Source: Actinomycetes bacterium
Lineage (GTDB): Bacteria > Actinomycetota > Acidimicrobiia > Acidimicrobiales > RAAP-2
Direction of reading: 5' to 3'
Length of the DNA: 64,000 bases
Assembly (NCBI GenBank): GCA_021784205.1
Contig: JAJXTB010000002.1
Coordinates: forward strand, 1 to 64,000
Positions 32,074 to 42,007 of the stretch are shown in pieces. The position numbers were made by a program, and so were the translations under genes. The notes under the pieces were generated by a model. The model did not search any database, was not told the origin of the DNA, and was given only the letters and a program-made list of their open reading frames with translations. The first letter of the stretch is position 1. The number at the start of each line of letters is the position of its first letter.

Positions 32074-33561
32074 ATGTCCCGTAGTGTCCACGTCGTCTCG
32101 AAGGCCGACGCATTGGCCCGTGAGACCGTGCTCGTGCCCGTCGTCGTGCGCGACGGCGCCGTCGTGCTCGACGGTGCCCTGCCCTCGGCCATCGGCACGG
32201 TCGAACTCGCGCCTCGACTCGACGAGTCATGGTGCCACCGCCACGGCCTAACGAGCCAGGCCGGAAGCAGTGTCGTCCTGCGGGGCTTTGGCCCGACGAC
32301 CGTCGTCCTGGTGTCGGTCGGCAGCGCTGAGCCCGAGGGCTACCGGGTTGCCGCCGCCACCGGGGTCCGGTTGGCCGGTGAGGATGCGGTCGGCTTCCTG
32401 CTCGCCGTGGACGGCGTTGCCGACGCCCGGCTCGTCGCCCAGGCGGTTGCGGAGGGGGCGATCCTTGGTTCGTTCGACTACAAGGACGACGCGGAGCGAC
32501 CCTTCGACCTCGCGGCGCTGGCGTCGCCGCTGCCCACCGTCGCCGCACACGACGCGATCGTGGCGGGCGCTCGTGACGGGTCGATCGTCGCCGAGTCCGT
32601 CAACTGGGCGAGGCGGCTCATTAACACTCCGGCGGGCGATCTGCCGCCTCGCGAGCTCGCGAGTCGCGTGATCGAGCGCCTCGACCGGCATCCGCGAGTC
32701 GCGGTCGAGGCATGGACCGAGTCGCGGATCCGCGCCGAGGGTCTCGGCGGCTTGCTCGGGGTCGGTCGCGGGTCGGCCGAGCCGACGCGACTCGTACGGG
32801 CCACCTACGATCCCGAACCCGGTGCGGCCCTGCCGCACGTTGCCCTGGTCGGTAAGGGCGTCACGTTCGACTCCGGGGGCCTATCGCTCAAGCCGGCGGC
32901 GTCGATGATCGGCCAGAAGACGGACATGTCTGGCGCGGCGATCGTCCTCGGCGCGATCTCGGCGTTGCACGAGCTGGGCGTGCGAGTCCGCGCCACCGCG
33001 TTCGCCCCGATGACCGAGAACCTCACGGGGGATAAGGCGACCAAGCCCGGGGACGTGCTCACCATTCGAAACGGTCGCACCGTAGAGGTGCTCAACACCG
33101 ACGCCGAGGGGCGTCTGATCCTCGCCGACGCGCTGAGTTTGGCGGCCGAAGTGGCACCCGACGTGATCATCGACATCGCGACCCTGACCGGCGCCCAGCG
33201 CGTCGCGCTCGGTGACGAAGTCGCGGCCGTCTACGCCTCGGACGACGACCTCGCGGCTGCGGTGTTGGCGTCGGGTGCGCGCAGTGGCGAGCAGCTGTGG
33301 CGGATGCCGCTCACCGATTCGTACGAATCCCAGCTGGACTCGGACGTGGCCGACATGAAGAACATTGGCAAGGTCGGCGTTGCCGGCTCGGTCGTCGCGG
33401 CGCTCTTCCTGCGTCGCTTCACCGACGGGCGGCCGTGGGTCCACTTCGACATCGCCGGACCTGGTCGCTCGGACGCGGCAGGCGGCTACGTCAACGTGGG
33501 CGGTACGGCCTTCGGGCTGCGTACGATCGTCGACTACGTCACGGGCCTCGCTCGGGACTGA
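32074..33561 (+). CDS. pepA: Leucyl aminopeptidase (M17)
   Basis: 495 aa di-metal cytosolic aminopeptidase. Active-site Lys/Asp in VGKGVTFDSGGLSLKPA and SMIGQKTDMSGAA, and the M17 signature NTDAEGRLILADAL carrying Asp/Glu ligands and the catalytic Arg. The N-terminal domain is shorter and less conserved, as usual. GAGGAGGA precedes the ATG. The 3' end overlaps the convergent nitroreductase gene by 23 nt. Confidence 0.94.
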   Translation: MSRSVHVVSKADALARETVLVPVVVRDGAVVLDGALPSAIGTVELAPRLDESWCHRHGLTSQAGSSVVLRGFGPTTVVLVSVGSAEPEGYRVAAATGVRLAGEDAVGFLLAVDGVADARLVAQAVAEGAILGSFDYKDDAERPFDLAALASPLPTVAAHDAIVAGARDGSIVAESVNWARRLINTPAGDLPPRELASRVIERLDRHPRVAVEAWTESRIRAEGLGGLLGVGRGSAEPTRLVRATYDPEPGAALPHVALVGKGVTFDSGGLSLKPAASMIGQKTDMSGAAIVLGAISALHELGVRVRATAFAPMTENLTGDKATKPGDVLTIRNGRTVEVLNTDAEGRLILADALSLAAEVAPDVIIDIATLTGAQRVALGDEVAAVYASDDDLAAAVLASGARSGEQLWRMPLTDSYESQLDSDVADMKNIGKVGVAGSVVAALFLRRFTDGRPWVHFDIAGPGRSDAAGGYVNVGGTAFGLRTIVDYVTGLARD

Positions 33562-34153
33562 CCTCGAGTCGTCGAACGCGAGCGTGGCGCGTCGGCACCG
33601 AACGGTCGAGTGAGGGCGATCGGTGGTCGAGTCCGTCGGGGCGCCCGACCAAGACCGATGCGAAGAGCGACTCCTCGGGTGCCCCGACCCACTCGAGGAC
33701 CTCGCGGTCGTGCCGGAAGTTGCCCCACAGCGCCGCCGACCATCCGCCCTCTTCGAGCAGGAGCAGTAGCGCCATGGTCGCCATGGCGGCATCGGTGTGC
33801 CAGTACGGGACGGGCCAGGCCGTGATCGCCGACAGGCCCGAGGCCCGTTTGTCCTCTTCGGCGTACCGATCGAGGTAGTCCTGGGGTCGCGACGTGACCA
33901 AGACGACGGCGCCCGCGCGCGACAGGCCCGCTGCGCGCGGGGACTCTTGCCGCCACTGCGGGTCGGTGGCTCGCTCGAAGTACTCGCTCACCAGGTCTGC
34001 GCTGATGGTGTGCATGCGCACACCGGCGCTGTTGCCCGCCGTCGGTGCCCACAGGGCGGCCGCGCAGGCGTCGTCCAGCCAGCGCGGATCGACGGGGGTG
34101 GCGTCAAAGGAGCGGACCATCCGCCGTCGAGCCAAGAGTGTTGCCAGGTCCAT
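33539..34153 (-). CDS. Nitroreductase family protein
   Basis: 204 aa from the ATG at 34153. The family N-terminus is RRRMVRSFDATPVDPRWLDD (FMN-phosphate Arg residues), with ALWAPTAGNSAGVRMH next and MALLLLLEEGGWSAALWGN carrying the dimer/FMN segment. It probably reduces nitro- or quinone-like substrates, or is an F420/FMN-binding relative; substrate unknown. A longer frame reading upstream lacks homology-like features. Confidence 0.82.
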   Translation of the reverse strand: MDLATLLARRRMVRSFDATPVDPRWLDDACAAALWAPTAGNSAGVRMHTISADLVSEYFERATDPQWRQESPRAAGLSRAGAVVLVTSRPQDYLDRYAEEDKRASGLSAITAWPVPYWHTDAAMATMALLLLLEEGGWSAALWGNFRHDREVLEWVGAPEESLFASVLVGRPDGLDHRSPSLDRSVPTRHARVRRLEVSPERGP

Positions 34154-34200
34154 GGTCGGAGGTCTAGCACGCGTGATGACGTGAATCTCGACCAGGCCAG

Positions 34201-34206
34201 TAGGAT
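34201..34206 (+). promoter_or_regulatory. -10 element of moeB
   Basis: TAGGAT followed by a leader of about 20 nt containing GAAGGAG and then the GTG at 34230. Confidence 0.4.
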
Positions 34207-34229
34207 TTCGCCAAACGAAGGAGCGACCC

Positions 34230-35399
34230 GTGCCTACACCACGCGATCTACTCAATGCGGCGAAGCAGGCCGTTCGTGAGGTTGAACCGAGCGAGGTTGC
34301 CGCCCGCCTCGACCACTATCGGACCTTGGACGTCCGCGAGCCCGACGAGTACGAGCAGGGGGCGGTGCCCGGCGCCGTGCACATCCCTCGCGGGACCCTT
34401 GAATTTGCGGTCGAGTCGCGCCTCACGGACAAGCACGCACCGATCGCGGTGTACTGCGCCGGCGGCGTCCGCTCGGCGTTCGCGGCCAAGACCCTCCAGG
34501 AACTGGGCTACACCGACGTCGTATCGGTCATCGGTGGGTTCAACAAGTGGAAGGACGAGGGTCTCACCTGGACGACGCCGCGCGCGCTCAACGCCGACCA
34601 GCGCAACCGCTACCAGCGCCACCTGCTGCTGCCCGAGGTGGGCGAAGCGGGCCAGATGCGACTGCTCGACTCCAAGGTCTTGCTGCTCGGCGCCGGGGGC
34701 CTCGGCTCGCCCGCCGCGCTCTACCTCGCCGCGGCCGGCGTCGGCACGATCGGCATCATCGACATGGACGTGGTGGACGCGTCGAACCTGCAGCGTCAGG
34801 TGCTGCACAACATGGACCGCATCGGCATGCGCAAGGTCGACAGCGCCAAGCAGACCTTGCAGGCGATCAACCCGGACCTGCACGTTCGGACCTACGACGT
34901 GCGACTGGGCGCGGACAACGTGCTCGACATCATCGATGGCTACGACGTGATCGTCGACGGCACCGACAACTTCCCCACGCGCTACCTCGTGAACGACGCG
35001 GCGCTGCTCAAGGGGATCCCGGTGGTGCACGGCTCGATCTTCCGCTTCGAGGGCCAAGTGACCATCTTCAACCCCTACGTCGGACCGTGCTACCGCTGCA
35101 TGATCCCCGAGCCGCCGCCGCCGGAGCTCGCACCCAGTTGCGCCGAGGCCGGCGTCTTGGGCGTGCTGCCGGGCATCGTTGGTTCGATCCAGGCGATCGA
35201 GACGATCAAGTTGTTGCTCGAGCTCGGTGACCCACTCGTCGGACGTCTGCTGACCTATGACTCGATGGACCAGAGCTTCCGAACCTTCAAGGTTCGCCGC
35301 GACCCCTCGTGCCCGGCGTGCGGGGAGGACGCGGGTCCGATCGTCATCGCCGAGTACGACGACCTCTGCATGCCCCACGCCACGGTCGGCGCTGCCTAG
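34230..35399 (+). CDS. moeB: Rhodanese-MoeB/ThiF fusion (sulfur-carrier adenylyltransferase/sulfurtransferase)
   Basis: 389 aa. An N-terminal rhodanese domain (about 15-110) has active Cys in VYCAGGVRS and is preceded by LDVREPDEYEQGAVPGAVHIP. Then comes the E1-like ThiF/MoeB domain from about 122 (RYQRHLLLPEVGEAGQ, ATP loop LLGAGGLGSPAALYLAAAG, DNFPTRYLVND). Zn Cys pairs are in CYRCMIPEP and CPACGED. It activates and sulfurates a ubiquitin-like sulfur carrier for molybdopterin, thiamine or cysteine synthesis. In the common MoeZ/MOCS3 order the rhodanese is C-terminal, whereas here it leads. moaC is elsewhere in the window (52329). Confidence 0.9.
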   Translation: MPTPRDLLNAAKQAVREVEPSEVAARLDHYRTLDVREPDEYEQGAVPGAVHIPRGTLEFAVESRLTDKHAPIAVYCAGGVRSAFAAKTLQELGYTDVVSVIGGFNKWKDEGLTWTTPRALNADQRNRYQRHLLLPEVGEAGQMRLLDSKVLLLGAGGLGSPAALYLAAAGVGTIGIIDMDVVDASNLQRQVLHNMDRIGMRKVDSAKQTLQAINPDLHVRTYDVRLGADNVLDIIDGYDVIVDGTDNFPTRYLVNDAALLKGIPVVHGSIFRFEGQVTIFNPYVGPCYRCMIPEPPPPELAPSCAEAGVLGVLPGIVGSIQAIETIKLLLELGDPLVGRLLTYDSMDQSFRTFKVRRDPSCPACGEDAGPIVIAEYDDLCMPHATVGAA

Positions 35400-35431
35400 T
35401 CGGTGATCGCCGAGTTGGGATGTGGCACGGC

Positions 35432-35962
35432 TCAACCGTGACGCATCACGACCAGGGTCCCGGCTACCCGGTCGTGCAACGTCTGCTTGAGCGGATTGGC
35501 GAGGGGGAACAGCACGTCCACGACGACGATCATCATCACGATCGATGACGCGATCGGATTGTTGGCGAGGGCGATCGCGCTGTAGGCGGCGACGAATCCC
35601 CACCGCCACACGGCTTGGCGACGGGTGATGGTCCCACCCGTGGACTGGTCGCACACCCGCGTCGCGACCAGCCGATTGCCCAAGGTCTGACCGCGCGGCG
35701 AGGCGAGCATGAAGACTTGGTAGAAGCCCTGCACGGCGAAGCCGGCGAGCACGCCGACCAACGAGCCCGCGACGAGGCTCACCAACCAGAGCACCACCGA
35801 ACTCGGCACGATCAAGACGGCGTTATCGGTGAGCGTCGCGCCGACGCGACGCCACCAGCCGCTGAGGTTTTGGGGCGAGCCGGTGCGCCGCCCTTCGAGC
35901 GCGGTGCCGCACACGGTACAAAAGGTCCCGCTCGATTCGCTTCCACAGCTGGGGCAGTACAT
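35432..35962 (-). CDS. RDD family membrane protein with N-terminal zinc ribbon
   Basis: 176 aa from the ATG at 35962, giving [26 protein letters not shown], a double CxxC zinc ribbon. An RDD domain follows with Arg in [15 protein letters not shown], two or three hydrophobic helices, and [15 protein letters not shown], the RDD C-terminal motif. RDD proteins are of varied, mostly unknown transport-related function. AACAAT lies 6 nt before the ATG. Confidence 0.85.
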   Translation of the reverse strand: MYCPSCGSESSGTFCTVCGTALEGRRTGSPQNLSGWWRRVGATLTDNAVLIVPSSVVLWLVSLVAGSLVGVLAGFAVQGFYQVFMLASPRGQTLGNRLVATRVCDQSTGGTITRRQAVWRWGFVAAYSAIALANNPIASSIVMMIVVVDVLFPLANPLKQTLHDRVAGTLVVMRHG

Positions 35963-36024
35963 CGGACCATTGTTGCCGATGGCGTGAGGTGGCGCCATCG
36001 ATGGGACCCGCGAAACCGGCGGTC

Positions 36025-36030
36025 TAATCT
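36025..36030 (+). promoter_or_regulatory. -10 element of acyl-CoA mutase gene
   Basis: TAATCT, 7 nt, then GTG at 36038. Confidence 0.45.
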
Positions 36031-36037
36031 ACGAGTC

Positions 36038-37618
36038 GTGAGTGATGACCTTCGAATGACCGATTCGGGCATAGAGGTGCGGCCCGTGTACGGCGCTGAT
36101 GACGTGGCGGCGTTCGATCCGGCGAGCGAGCTGGGCGAACCGGGTGGGTTCCCCTACACCCGCGGGGTTCACCCGACGATGTACCGCGGACGGCTGTGGA
36201 CGATGCGCCAGTACGCCGGATTCGGCACGGCTGAGGCGACCAACGAGCGCTTCAAGTTCCTCCTGGGCGCTGGACAGACGGGACTCTCGTGCGCCTTCGA
36301 CCTGCCGACCCAGATGGGCTTTGACGCCGATCACGCGCGCGCCGAAGGCGAGGTCGGCAAGGTCGGCGTCGCCATCTCGTCGCTCGAGGACATGCGGCTG
36401 CTGCTGGCCGACCTGCCCCTCGATCAGGTCACGACGTCGATGACGATCAACTCCACCGCCTCGACGCTCCTGCTGCTCTACCAGCTGGTCGGCGAGGAGC
36501 AGGGCGTGCGCGGCGACCAGCTGCGCGGCACGATCCAGAACGACATCTTGAAGGAGTACGTTGCGCGCGGGACGTACATCTACCCGCCGCGGCAGTCGAT
36601 GCGCCTGATCGTCGACACCTTCTCCTACTGCGCGCGCGAGATGCCCAATTGGAACACCATCTCGATCTCGGGCTACCACATCCGCGAGGCCGGATCCACG
36701 GCCGTCCAAGAGGTCGCCTTCACGCTCGCCAACGGGATCGCCTACGTTGAGGCCGCCCTGGCCGCGGGCCTGGCGCTGGATGACTTCGCGCCGCGGCTGA
36801 GCTTCTTCTTCAACGCTCACAACAACCTCTTCGAGGAAGTGGCCAAGTACCGCGCGGCCCGACGCATCTGGTCGTCGGTCATGCGCGATCGCTTCGGCGC
36901 GCGCGACCCCAAGTCGCTGATGCTGCGCTTCCACACCCAGACCGGCGGCTCGACCCTGACCGCCCAGCAGCCCGAGAACAACATCGTGCGCGTGACGCTC
37001 CAGGCGCTCGCGGCGGCCCTCGGTGGCACCCAGAGCCTGCACACCAACGGGTTCGACGAAGCCCTGGGACTGCCAACGGAGCGCGCGGCCAAGCTGGCGC
37101 TACGCACCCAGCAGATCGTTGGCTACGAGTCCGGGATCGCCGACACCGTCGACCCGCTCGCCGGTTCGTACTTCGTCGAGTCGATGACCAACGAAGTCGA
37201 GCGCCTCGCACGCGAGTACATCGCGACCATCGACGAGATGGGTGGCGCAGTGGCGGCCATCGAGGCGCGCTACATGCAAGAAGAGATCGAGGCCGCCGCC
37301 TACGACTTCGCACGCCGCGTGGATCGCGGTGAGAAGGTCGTCGTCGGGGTGAACCGCTTCGCCGATCGTGAGGAAGCGGCCAACGACGTATTCCCCATCG
37401 ACGAGGCCCAGCAGCGCAGCCAGACCGAGCGGGTGCGGCGCCTGAAGCGCGAACGCGACGCCGACGCCGTCCGGGTCGCGCTCGAAGACCTCGACCGCGC
37501 CGCTCGCGGCTCGAGCAACGTGCTGTACCCGATGAAGCGCGCGCTCGCGGCCATGGCGACCCTCGGTGAGGTGGCCGACACCCTGCGCGGTGCCTTCGGG
37601 GTGTACCAACCCAACTAG
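36038..37618 (+). CDS. Acyl-CoA (methylmalonyl-CoA type) mutase large subunit, no B12 domain
   Basis: 526 aa TIM-barrel substrate subunit of a B12-dependent acyl-CoA mutase. Family text includes [32 protein letters not shown], with the Tyr that contacts the substrate carboxylate in methylmalonyl-CoA mutases, then [16 protein letters not shown] and [18 protein letters not shown]. The frame stops after GAFGVYQPN without the DxHxxG cobalamin domain, so a separate small subunit must be encoded elsewhere. The Tyr favours methylmalonyl-CoA over isobutyryl-CoA as substrate. The start at the GTG is set by the upstream -10. It is convergent with the ABM gene, with a 4-nt overlap. Confidence 0.9.
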   Translation: MSDDLRMTDSGIEVRPVYGADDVAAFDPASELGEPGGFPYTRGVHPTMYRGRLWTMRQYAGFGTAEATNERFKFLLGAGQTGLSCAFDLPTQMGFDADHARAEGEVGKVGVAISSLEDMRLLLADLPLDQVTTSMTINSTASTLLLLYQLVGEEQGVRGDQLRGTIQNDILKEYVARGTYIYPPRQSMRLIVDTFSYCAREMPNWNTISISGYHIREAGSTAVQEVAFTLANGIAYVEAALAAGLALDDFAPRLSFFFNAHNNLFEEVAKYRAARRIWSSVMRDRFGARDPKSLMLRFHTQTGGSTLTAQQPENNIVRVTLQALAAALGGTQSLHTNGFDEALGLPTERAAKLALRTQQIVGYESGIADTVDPLAGSYFVESMTNEVERLAREYIATIDEMGGAVAAIEARYMQEEIEAAAYDFARRVDRGEKVVVGVNRFADREEAANDVFPIDEAQQRSQTERVRRLKRERDADAVRVALEDLDRAARGSSNVLYPMKRALAAMATLGEVADTLRGAFGVYQPN

Positions 37619-37908
37619 CGGCTGATTGGCTCGAGGAAGTGGGTGACTTCGGGCGGGGTCACGTAGAACGGGTGGGTGGCGGTGCGCCACTGCTCGAAAG
37701 CGCCCGAGGCGCGAAAGTCCAGGTGGGCGGCGACGCTGGACCACCGAACGGTGAGCAGGTACACGGACGGGTCCTCGTGTTGGCGCCGAATCTCCGCGCC
37801 GTGACAGCCGGGTGCGGACTCGATGATCGCGAACGCCGCGAGCATCGCGGCCTCGAAGTCGTCGGTCCGGTGCGGGTCGACGTGGACGATGGCGTGCTCG
37901 TTGATCAT
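37615..37908 (-). CDS. Antibiotic biosynthesis monooxygenase (ABM) domain protein
   Basis: 97 aa, dimeric ferredoxin-like ABM fold judged by [46 protein letters not shown] and the C-terminal THFLEPI. Members range from quinone monooxygenases to heme-degrading enzymes and small unannotated proteins. Nothing here selects one. The ATG overlaps the stop of the M20 gene upstream, so it is the last gene of a biotin carboxylase-M20-ABM operon. Confidence 0.8.
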   Translation of the reverse strand: MINEHAIVHVDPHRTDDFEAAMLAAFAIIESAPGCHGAEIRRQHEDPSVYLLTVRWSSVAAHLDFRASGAFEQWRTATHPFYVTPPEVTHFLEPISR

Positions 37909-39062
37909 CGGTCCTCTTGGAGTCGATGGCGAAGCGGCACGTCCTCGGCGACGAGGATCGCCGTGTGCGCCAGGGCCACGGCACCGTCGACGACAGCCGC
38001 GTCGGCGGCCTCGCCGACGCACGCGGCGGTGAACTCCGGCTGATGGTTCACGGCACCGTTGGTCGGGATGCCGAGCAGCGGGTGGATCGAGGGAACCACG
38101 AGCGAGACGTTCGCCATGTCCGTCGAGAGCGTCGGGGCGGGCTCGCCGCGATCGTCGAGCTCGAAGGTGCGGCCCAACGACTCCGCCGCGCTGCGGTAGT
38201 GGCTCAGGACGTCGGGGTCCGACTCCATGTGCGAGAAGGGGTTGCCCAACTCGGTAATCGTGAGCGACGCACCGGTTGCGAGCGCACCGGCCTGGAAGCA
38301 GCGGGTCGTGCGTTCGCGTAGTTCGGCCAGGCGCGAGCTCGTGGTCGCGCGGCACATGTAGCGGCCGACGACTCGCGACGGGATGATGTTGGCGGCCGCA
38401 CCGCCTTCGACGACGATCCCGTGGAACTGGTCGCCCGGCCGAAGTTGCTGGCGCAGCAGGCCGAGTGACACCTGGGCGATGGTCAGGGCGTCGAGGGCGT
38501 TGACGCCCTCCCACGGCGCCGCCGAGGCGTGGGCGTCACGGCCGTCGTAGCGGACCTCGAAGTGATCGACGGCCAGACACGCCGCGTCGAGTCGATCGCT
38601 CGGCCACGGGTGCACCATCATGGCGACGTGGACGTCGTCGAAGTAGCCCGCGTTGATGAGGTCGATCTTGCCGCCGCCTCCCTCCTCGGAAGGGGTGCCG
38701 AGTAGTACGACCGTGAGATCGAGTTCGTCGGCCACGGCCGCCAGGCCGATGGCCGCCCCGAGTGAGGCCGCGGCGATGATGTTGTGCCCGCAGGCGTGGC
38801 CCACGTCGGGCAGCGCGTCGTACTCGGCGCACAGCGCGACGTGCAGTGACCCGCTCCCCGCGGTGGCGCGGAACGCGGTCGCCAGGCCAGCGGCGCCGCG
38901 CTCGACGTCGAATCCGTGGGACTGCGCCGCCCGGGCGACTGCTTCGGCGCTCACGAACTCCTCGTAGCCGAGCTCGGGGTTCGCGTGGATGTAGTGGCTG
39001 ACCTCGAGCAGTGCCGGCCGGGCCGCCGCAATGGCCGCCGTGGCCCGATCGCGCGGGGTCAT
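37905..39062 (-). CDS. M20 family metallopeptidase/amidohydrolase
   Basis: 385 aa. Zn-binding residues are recognisable in [17 protein letters not shown] and [11 protein letters not shown], with the lid/dimer domain in the middle ([17 protein letters not shown]). It resembles amidohydrolases of the IAA-amino-acid hydrolase/p-aminobenzoyl-glutamate hydrolase type. Substrate unknown. The ATG overlaps the stop of the biotin carboxylase gene (ATGA). Confidence 0.88.
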   Translation of the reverse strand: MTPRDRATAAIAAARPALLEVSHYIHANPELGYEEFVSAEAVARAAQSHGFDVERGAAGLATAFRATAGSGSLHVALCAEYDALPDVGHACGHNIIAAASLGAAIGLAAVADELDLTVVLLGTPSEEGGGGKIDLINAGYFDDVHVAMMVHPWPSDRLDAACLAVDHFEVRYDGRDAHASAAPWEGVNALDALTIAQVSLGLLRQQLRPGDQFHGIVVEGGAAANIIPSRVVGRYMCRATTSSRLAELRERTTRCFQAGALATGASLTITELGNPFSHMESDPDVLSHYRSAAESLGRTFELDDRGEPAPTLSTDMANVSLVVPSIHPLLGIPTNGAVNHQPEFTAACVGEAADAAVVDGAVALAHTAILVAEDVPLRHRLQEDR

Positions 39063-40807
39063 TCGACGACGGCGACCACGTCGCCGGCGCTGACGGCGTC
39101 GCCCGGCTTGACCTTGATCGCGGTGACTACGCCCGACTTCTCCGCGCCGACGGCGTTCTCCATCTTCATCGCCTCGAGGATGACCAGGGTCTCACCCGCA
39201 CTCACCGACTGGCCGACCTCGACCGAGACCTTCACGATGGTTCCCTGCATGGGCACCGAGACGGTGCCCGAGCCACTGCCGACCACGCCCGCGTGGTGCT
39301 GGCGACGCGGCTTGGCGGCCGTGCTCGTCGGCCGGGCTAGCCCATCGTCGCCACCGGCGAGCCAGAGCGCGACTGACACCCGGCGCCCGTCGACCTCCGC
39401 GACGACGTCGCGACGCACGAGCTCGTCCGACTCGCCGCCACCGATCCCGGGACTCGTGATTCCCGAGAAGTCGAGTGTCTCTTCCACCCACTTGGTGGAG
39501 TGCGTCCCGTTCACGAAGTCGTCGCTCGACAGGATCACCGTGTCAGCCGGCAACGTCGTCGCCACGCCCTCGATGACGGTCTCTTCGATCGCACGCAGCA
39601 TCCGGCGACGGGCGCGGTCTCGGTCGGGCGCCCACACGATGAGCTTGCCGATCAGGTTGTCGTAGTACTGCGAGATGGCGTCGCCGGACTCGTAGCCGGC
39701 GTCGAGGCGAACCCCGGGTCCTGCGGGCGGCCGCAGCGAGGTGATGGTGCCCGGTGAGGGCGCGAAGCGTCCACCGGCGGGGTCCTCGGCGTTGATCCGA
39801 ATCTCAATGGCGTGTCCGTCACGGCGCACGTCATCCTGTCCGAAGGGAAGCGCCTCGCCGGCGGCGACGCGCAACTGCCACTCCACGAGGTCCAGGCCCG
39901 TCACCAGCTCGGTGACGGGGTGTTCGACCTGGAGTCGGGTGTTCATCTCGAGGAAGTAGAACTCGCCGTCCTGGTAGAGGAACTCGACCGTGCCGGCGTT
40001 GACGTAACCGCAGGCGCGCGAGACCTTGACGGCCGCTTCACCCATCGCTACGCGGACGTCGTCAGGGAAGTTGGCGGCCGGCGACTCCTCGACGAGCTTC
40101 TGGTGGCGGCGCTGAGCCGAGCAGTCGCGTTCGCCGAGCCAGAGGGTATTGCCGTGGGTGTCGGCGAGGACCTGCATCTCGATGTGTCGGGGCCAGGTCA
40201 GGTACCGCTCCACGTAGCACTCGGAGCGACCGAAGTAACTGAGCGCCTCGCGCTGGGCGCTCTCGAAGGCGGCCGTGGCCTCATCGGGGCCCGACACGAC
40301 CTTCATGCCGCGTCCGCCGCCGCCGTAGGCCGCCTTGATGGCGACCGGCCAGCCGAACTCGCGGCCGAAGTCGACGACCTCGTCAGGGTGCTGGAGTGTC
40401 TCGTTGCGCCCGGGCACGCCCGCGACGCCAGCGCGCTCGGCGGCGAGTCGCGACGAGATCTTGTCGCCCATCACCTCGATGGCCTCGGGCGGTGGCCCGA
40501 TGAAGGTGACCCCGCGCGAGGTGATCGCCCGGGCGAAGTCGGTGTTCTCCGAGAAGAAGCCGTAGCCGGGGTGCACCGCGTCGGCGCCCGAGCGCTCGAT
40601 GATCGCCAGGATCGCCTCGGTGTTGAGGTAGCTCTCGGCGGCGGTCGACCCACCCAAGGCGTAGGCCTCGTCAGCGAGACGAACGTGCAAGGCGTGGCGG
40701 TCGAGCTCGGAGTAGACGGCCACGGTCGCGATGCCGAGCTCACGGCACGTGCGCATGACCCGCACGGCGATTTCGCCACGGTTGGCGATTAGGACCTTCT
40801 GTAGCAC
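39059..40807 (-). CDS. Acyl-CoA carboxylase alpha subunit (biotin carboxylase + BCCP)
   Basis: 582 aa, a fused biotin carboxylase and biotin carrier as in actinobacterial AccA-type subunits. [18 protein letters not shown] starts the protein; ATP-grasp motifs are [14 protein letters not shown] and [15 protein letters not shown]; the biotinylation site is EAMKMENAV about 38 residues from the end. I start at the GTG preceded by GGAGG, because a longer upstream reading is Arg-rich noise. The carboxyltransferase partner is not in the window, so acetyl- versus propionyl-CoA specificity is open. Propionyl-CoA would connect to the mutase and the ethylmalonyl-CoA pathway. birA is encoded divergently next door. 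Confidence 0.93.
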   Translation of the reverse strand: MLQKVLIANRGEIAVRVMRTCRELGIATVAVYSELDRHALHVRLADEAYALGGSTAAESYLNTEAILAIIERSGADAVHPGYGFFSENTDFARAITSRGVTFIGPPPEAIEVMGDKISSRLAAERAGVAGVPGRNETLQHPDEVVDFGREFGWPVAIKAAYGGGGRGMKVVSGPDEATAAFESAQREALSYFGRSECYVERYLTWPRHIEMQVLADTHGNTLWLGERDCSAQRRHQKLVEESPAANFPDDVRVAMGEAAVKVSRACGYVNAGTVEFLYQDGEFYFLEMNTRLQVEHPVTELVTGLDLVEWQLRVAAGEALPFGQDDVRRDGHAIEIRINAEDPAGGRFAPSPGTITSLRPPAGPGVRLDAGYESGDAISQYYDNLIGKLIVWAPDRDRARRRMLRAIEETVIEGVATTLPADTVILSSDDFVNGTHSTKWVEETLDFSGITSPGIGGGESDELVRRDVVAEVDGRRVSVALWLAGGDDGLARPTSTAAKPRRQHHAGVVGSGSGTVSVPMQGTIVKVSVEVGQSVSAGETLVILEAMKMENAVGAEKSGVVTAIKVKPGDAVSAGDVVAVVE

Positions 40808-41260
40808 GCGTTCCTCCGTCTCAGCACTGTCCTTTTCTACCACTCGGCTTCTGCGCACCCAATCTCGAGCGGGCGACATTCTGCAAGTTCGTGCAGTCTG
40901 ATGAGTAATCATCGCACGGGCACGACCGCGTGCCGTGGCTCGAGCACGCGGTCGTCGCTCCGGCGAGCGCAGCGGTCGGCGCCGAGCCGCGAAGTTGCGC
41001 AACGTGATCCCGGTCCGACGTCACGCAAATCCGATGACCGAGCTCTGAGCATCAGCGCGGGCTCGGCGCGAGCCGACGGCGTGTGCTGGCTCGGGTCTGT
41101 GCCCGCACGCCGCGCCGGGGTCGCGAGACAGGCGTCAGCCGCACCCAGGGTGGCGTCACTATGTTGGACGGTGCGTTGCGCGGACGCGTGCATCGCGCGC
41201 TCGAGATGAAAGGGGAACGGGGTTTCGGATTCGCTGGTCGGATCACGCCCCTGGTAGCCA
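40808..41260. other. 453-bp divergent intergenic region with hairpins
   Basis: No convincing coding frame. Besides the large inverted repeat at 40922-40955 it holds CGCTC-cggc-GAGCG (40956-40969) directly after it and the smaller pair CTGCA-agttcg-TGCAG (about 40881-40895). TATGTT near 41160 could be a -10 for birA. It may carry an RNA leader or a regulatory zone for the biotin carboxylase and birA pair. Confidence 0.5.
40922..40955. repeat. Perfect 12-bp inverted repeat with 10-nt loop
   Basis: ACGACCGCGTGC (40922-40933) and GCACGCGGTCGT (40944-40955) are exact complements. No T-run follows on either strand, so it is not a normal intrinsic terminator. Confidence 0.8.
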
Positions 41261-42007
41261 ATGGATTCGATCGTCTGGCGAGTCGACGAGGTCACGTCAA
41301 TCGATTCGACCAATTCCTGGTTAGTGGAGCAAGCCCGTAGCGGCGCACCCGAGGGACGCGCCATCCTCGCGGGTTTCCAGCGGGCCGGACGGGGTCGCCT
41401 CGACCGCACGTGGGAGGCACCGGCGGACAGCGCCCTCCTGCTCTCACTGCTGCTTCGCCCCGCGGCGCTTCGCGGCGCGTCGTGGGCCGCCTCAGCGGTG
41501 GCCCTCGCCGCACGTGCGGCGCTCGTTCGCCTTAGTGGGGTGCGCCCGCAACTCAAGTGGCCCAACGACCTCGTGGTGGACGACGAGAAGCTCGGCGGCC
41601 TACTAGCCGAGCTCGCCACCGACGACCCGCCGGCGGTCGTCGTCGGACTGGGAGTGAACTTGACGGCGTACCCACCGGACCTCGCCGCGACGAGTGTGCG
41701 ACGCCGCTCGGGCGTGACACTGTGGCCGCGCGCACTCGCGGACATCGTGTTCGAGGAGGTCGAGTTTCGTCGTCGGCTCCTTGACGACGAGCGGGGACTG
41801 GCGGCGCTTCGCGACGAGTATCGCGGCGCGTCGGCGACACTGGGTCGATCTGTTCGCGTCACGCTGCTCGAGCGCACCGTGGTCGGTGACGCCGTCGACG
41901 TCGACGACGATGGCGCGCTGGTCGTCGACGTCGACGGCGATCGTCGGGCGTTCCGCGCCGCCGACGTGGTGCACCTGCGTCCCCAATCAGCGGTAGGTGG
42001 CGCATGA
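41261..42007 (+). CDS. birA: Biotin-[acetyl-CoA-carboxylase] ligase
   Basis: 248 aa. Catalytic BPL domain only, with no N-terminal DNA-binding HTH, so it ligates biotin but should not repress transcription. Motifs are VTSIDSTNSWL, the biotinyl-AMP loop GFQRAGRGRLDRTWEAP, and LKWPNDLVVDDEKLGGLLAEL. A short C-terminal SH3-like domain follows. Its target BCCP is the divergent gene ending at 40807. Start ATG at 41261; its stop overlaps rmlD (ATGA). Confidence 0.93.
   Translation: MDSIVWRVDEVTSIDSTNSWLVEQARSGAPEGRAILAGFQRAGRGRLDRTWEAPADSALLLSLLLRPAALRGASWAASAVALAARAALVRLSGVRPQLKWPNDLVVDDEKLGGLLAELATDDPPAVVVGLGVNLTAYPPDLAATSVRRRSGVTLWPRALADIVFEEVEFRRRLLDDERGLAALRDEYRGASATLGRSVRVTLLERTVVGDAVDVDDDGALVVDVDGDRRAFRAADVVHLRPQSAVGGA

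Noticed and set aside
40901..41209. Possible small protein in the biotin carboxylase-birA gap
   Set aside because: The open frame is rich in Ser/Arg/Ala with no domain, no ribosome binding site and no link to neighbours. The hairpins argue for non-coding DNA.
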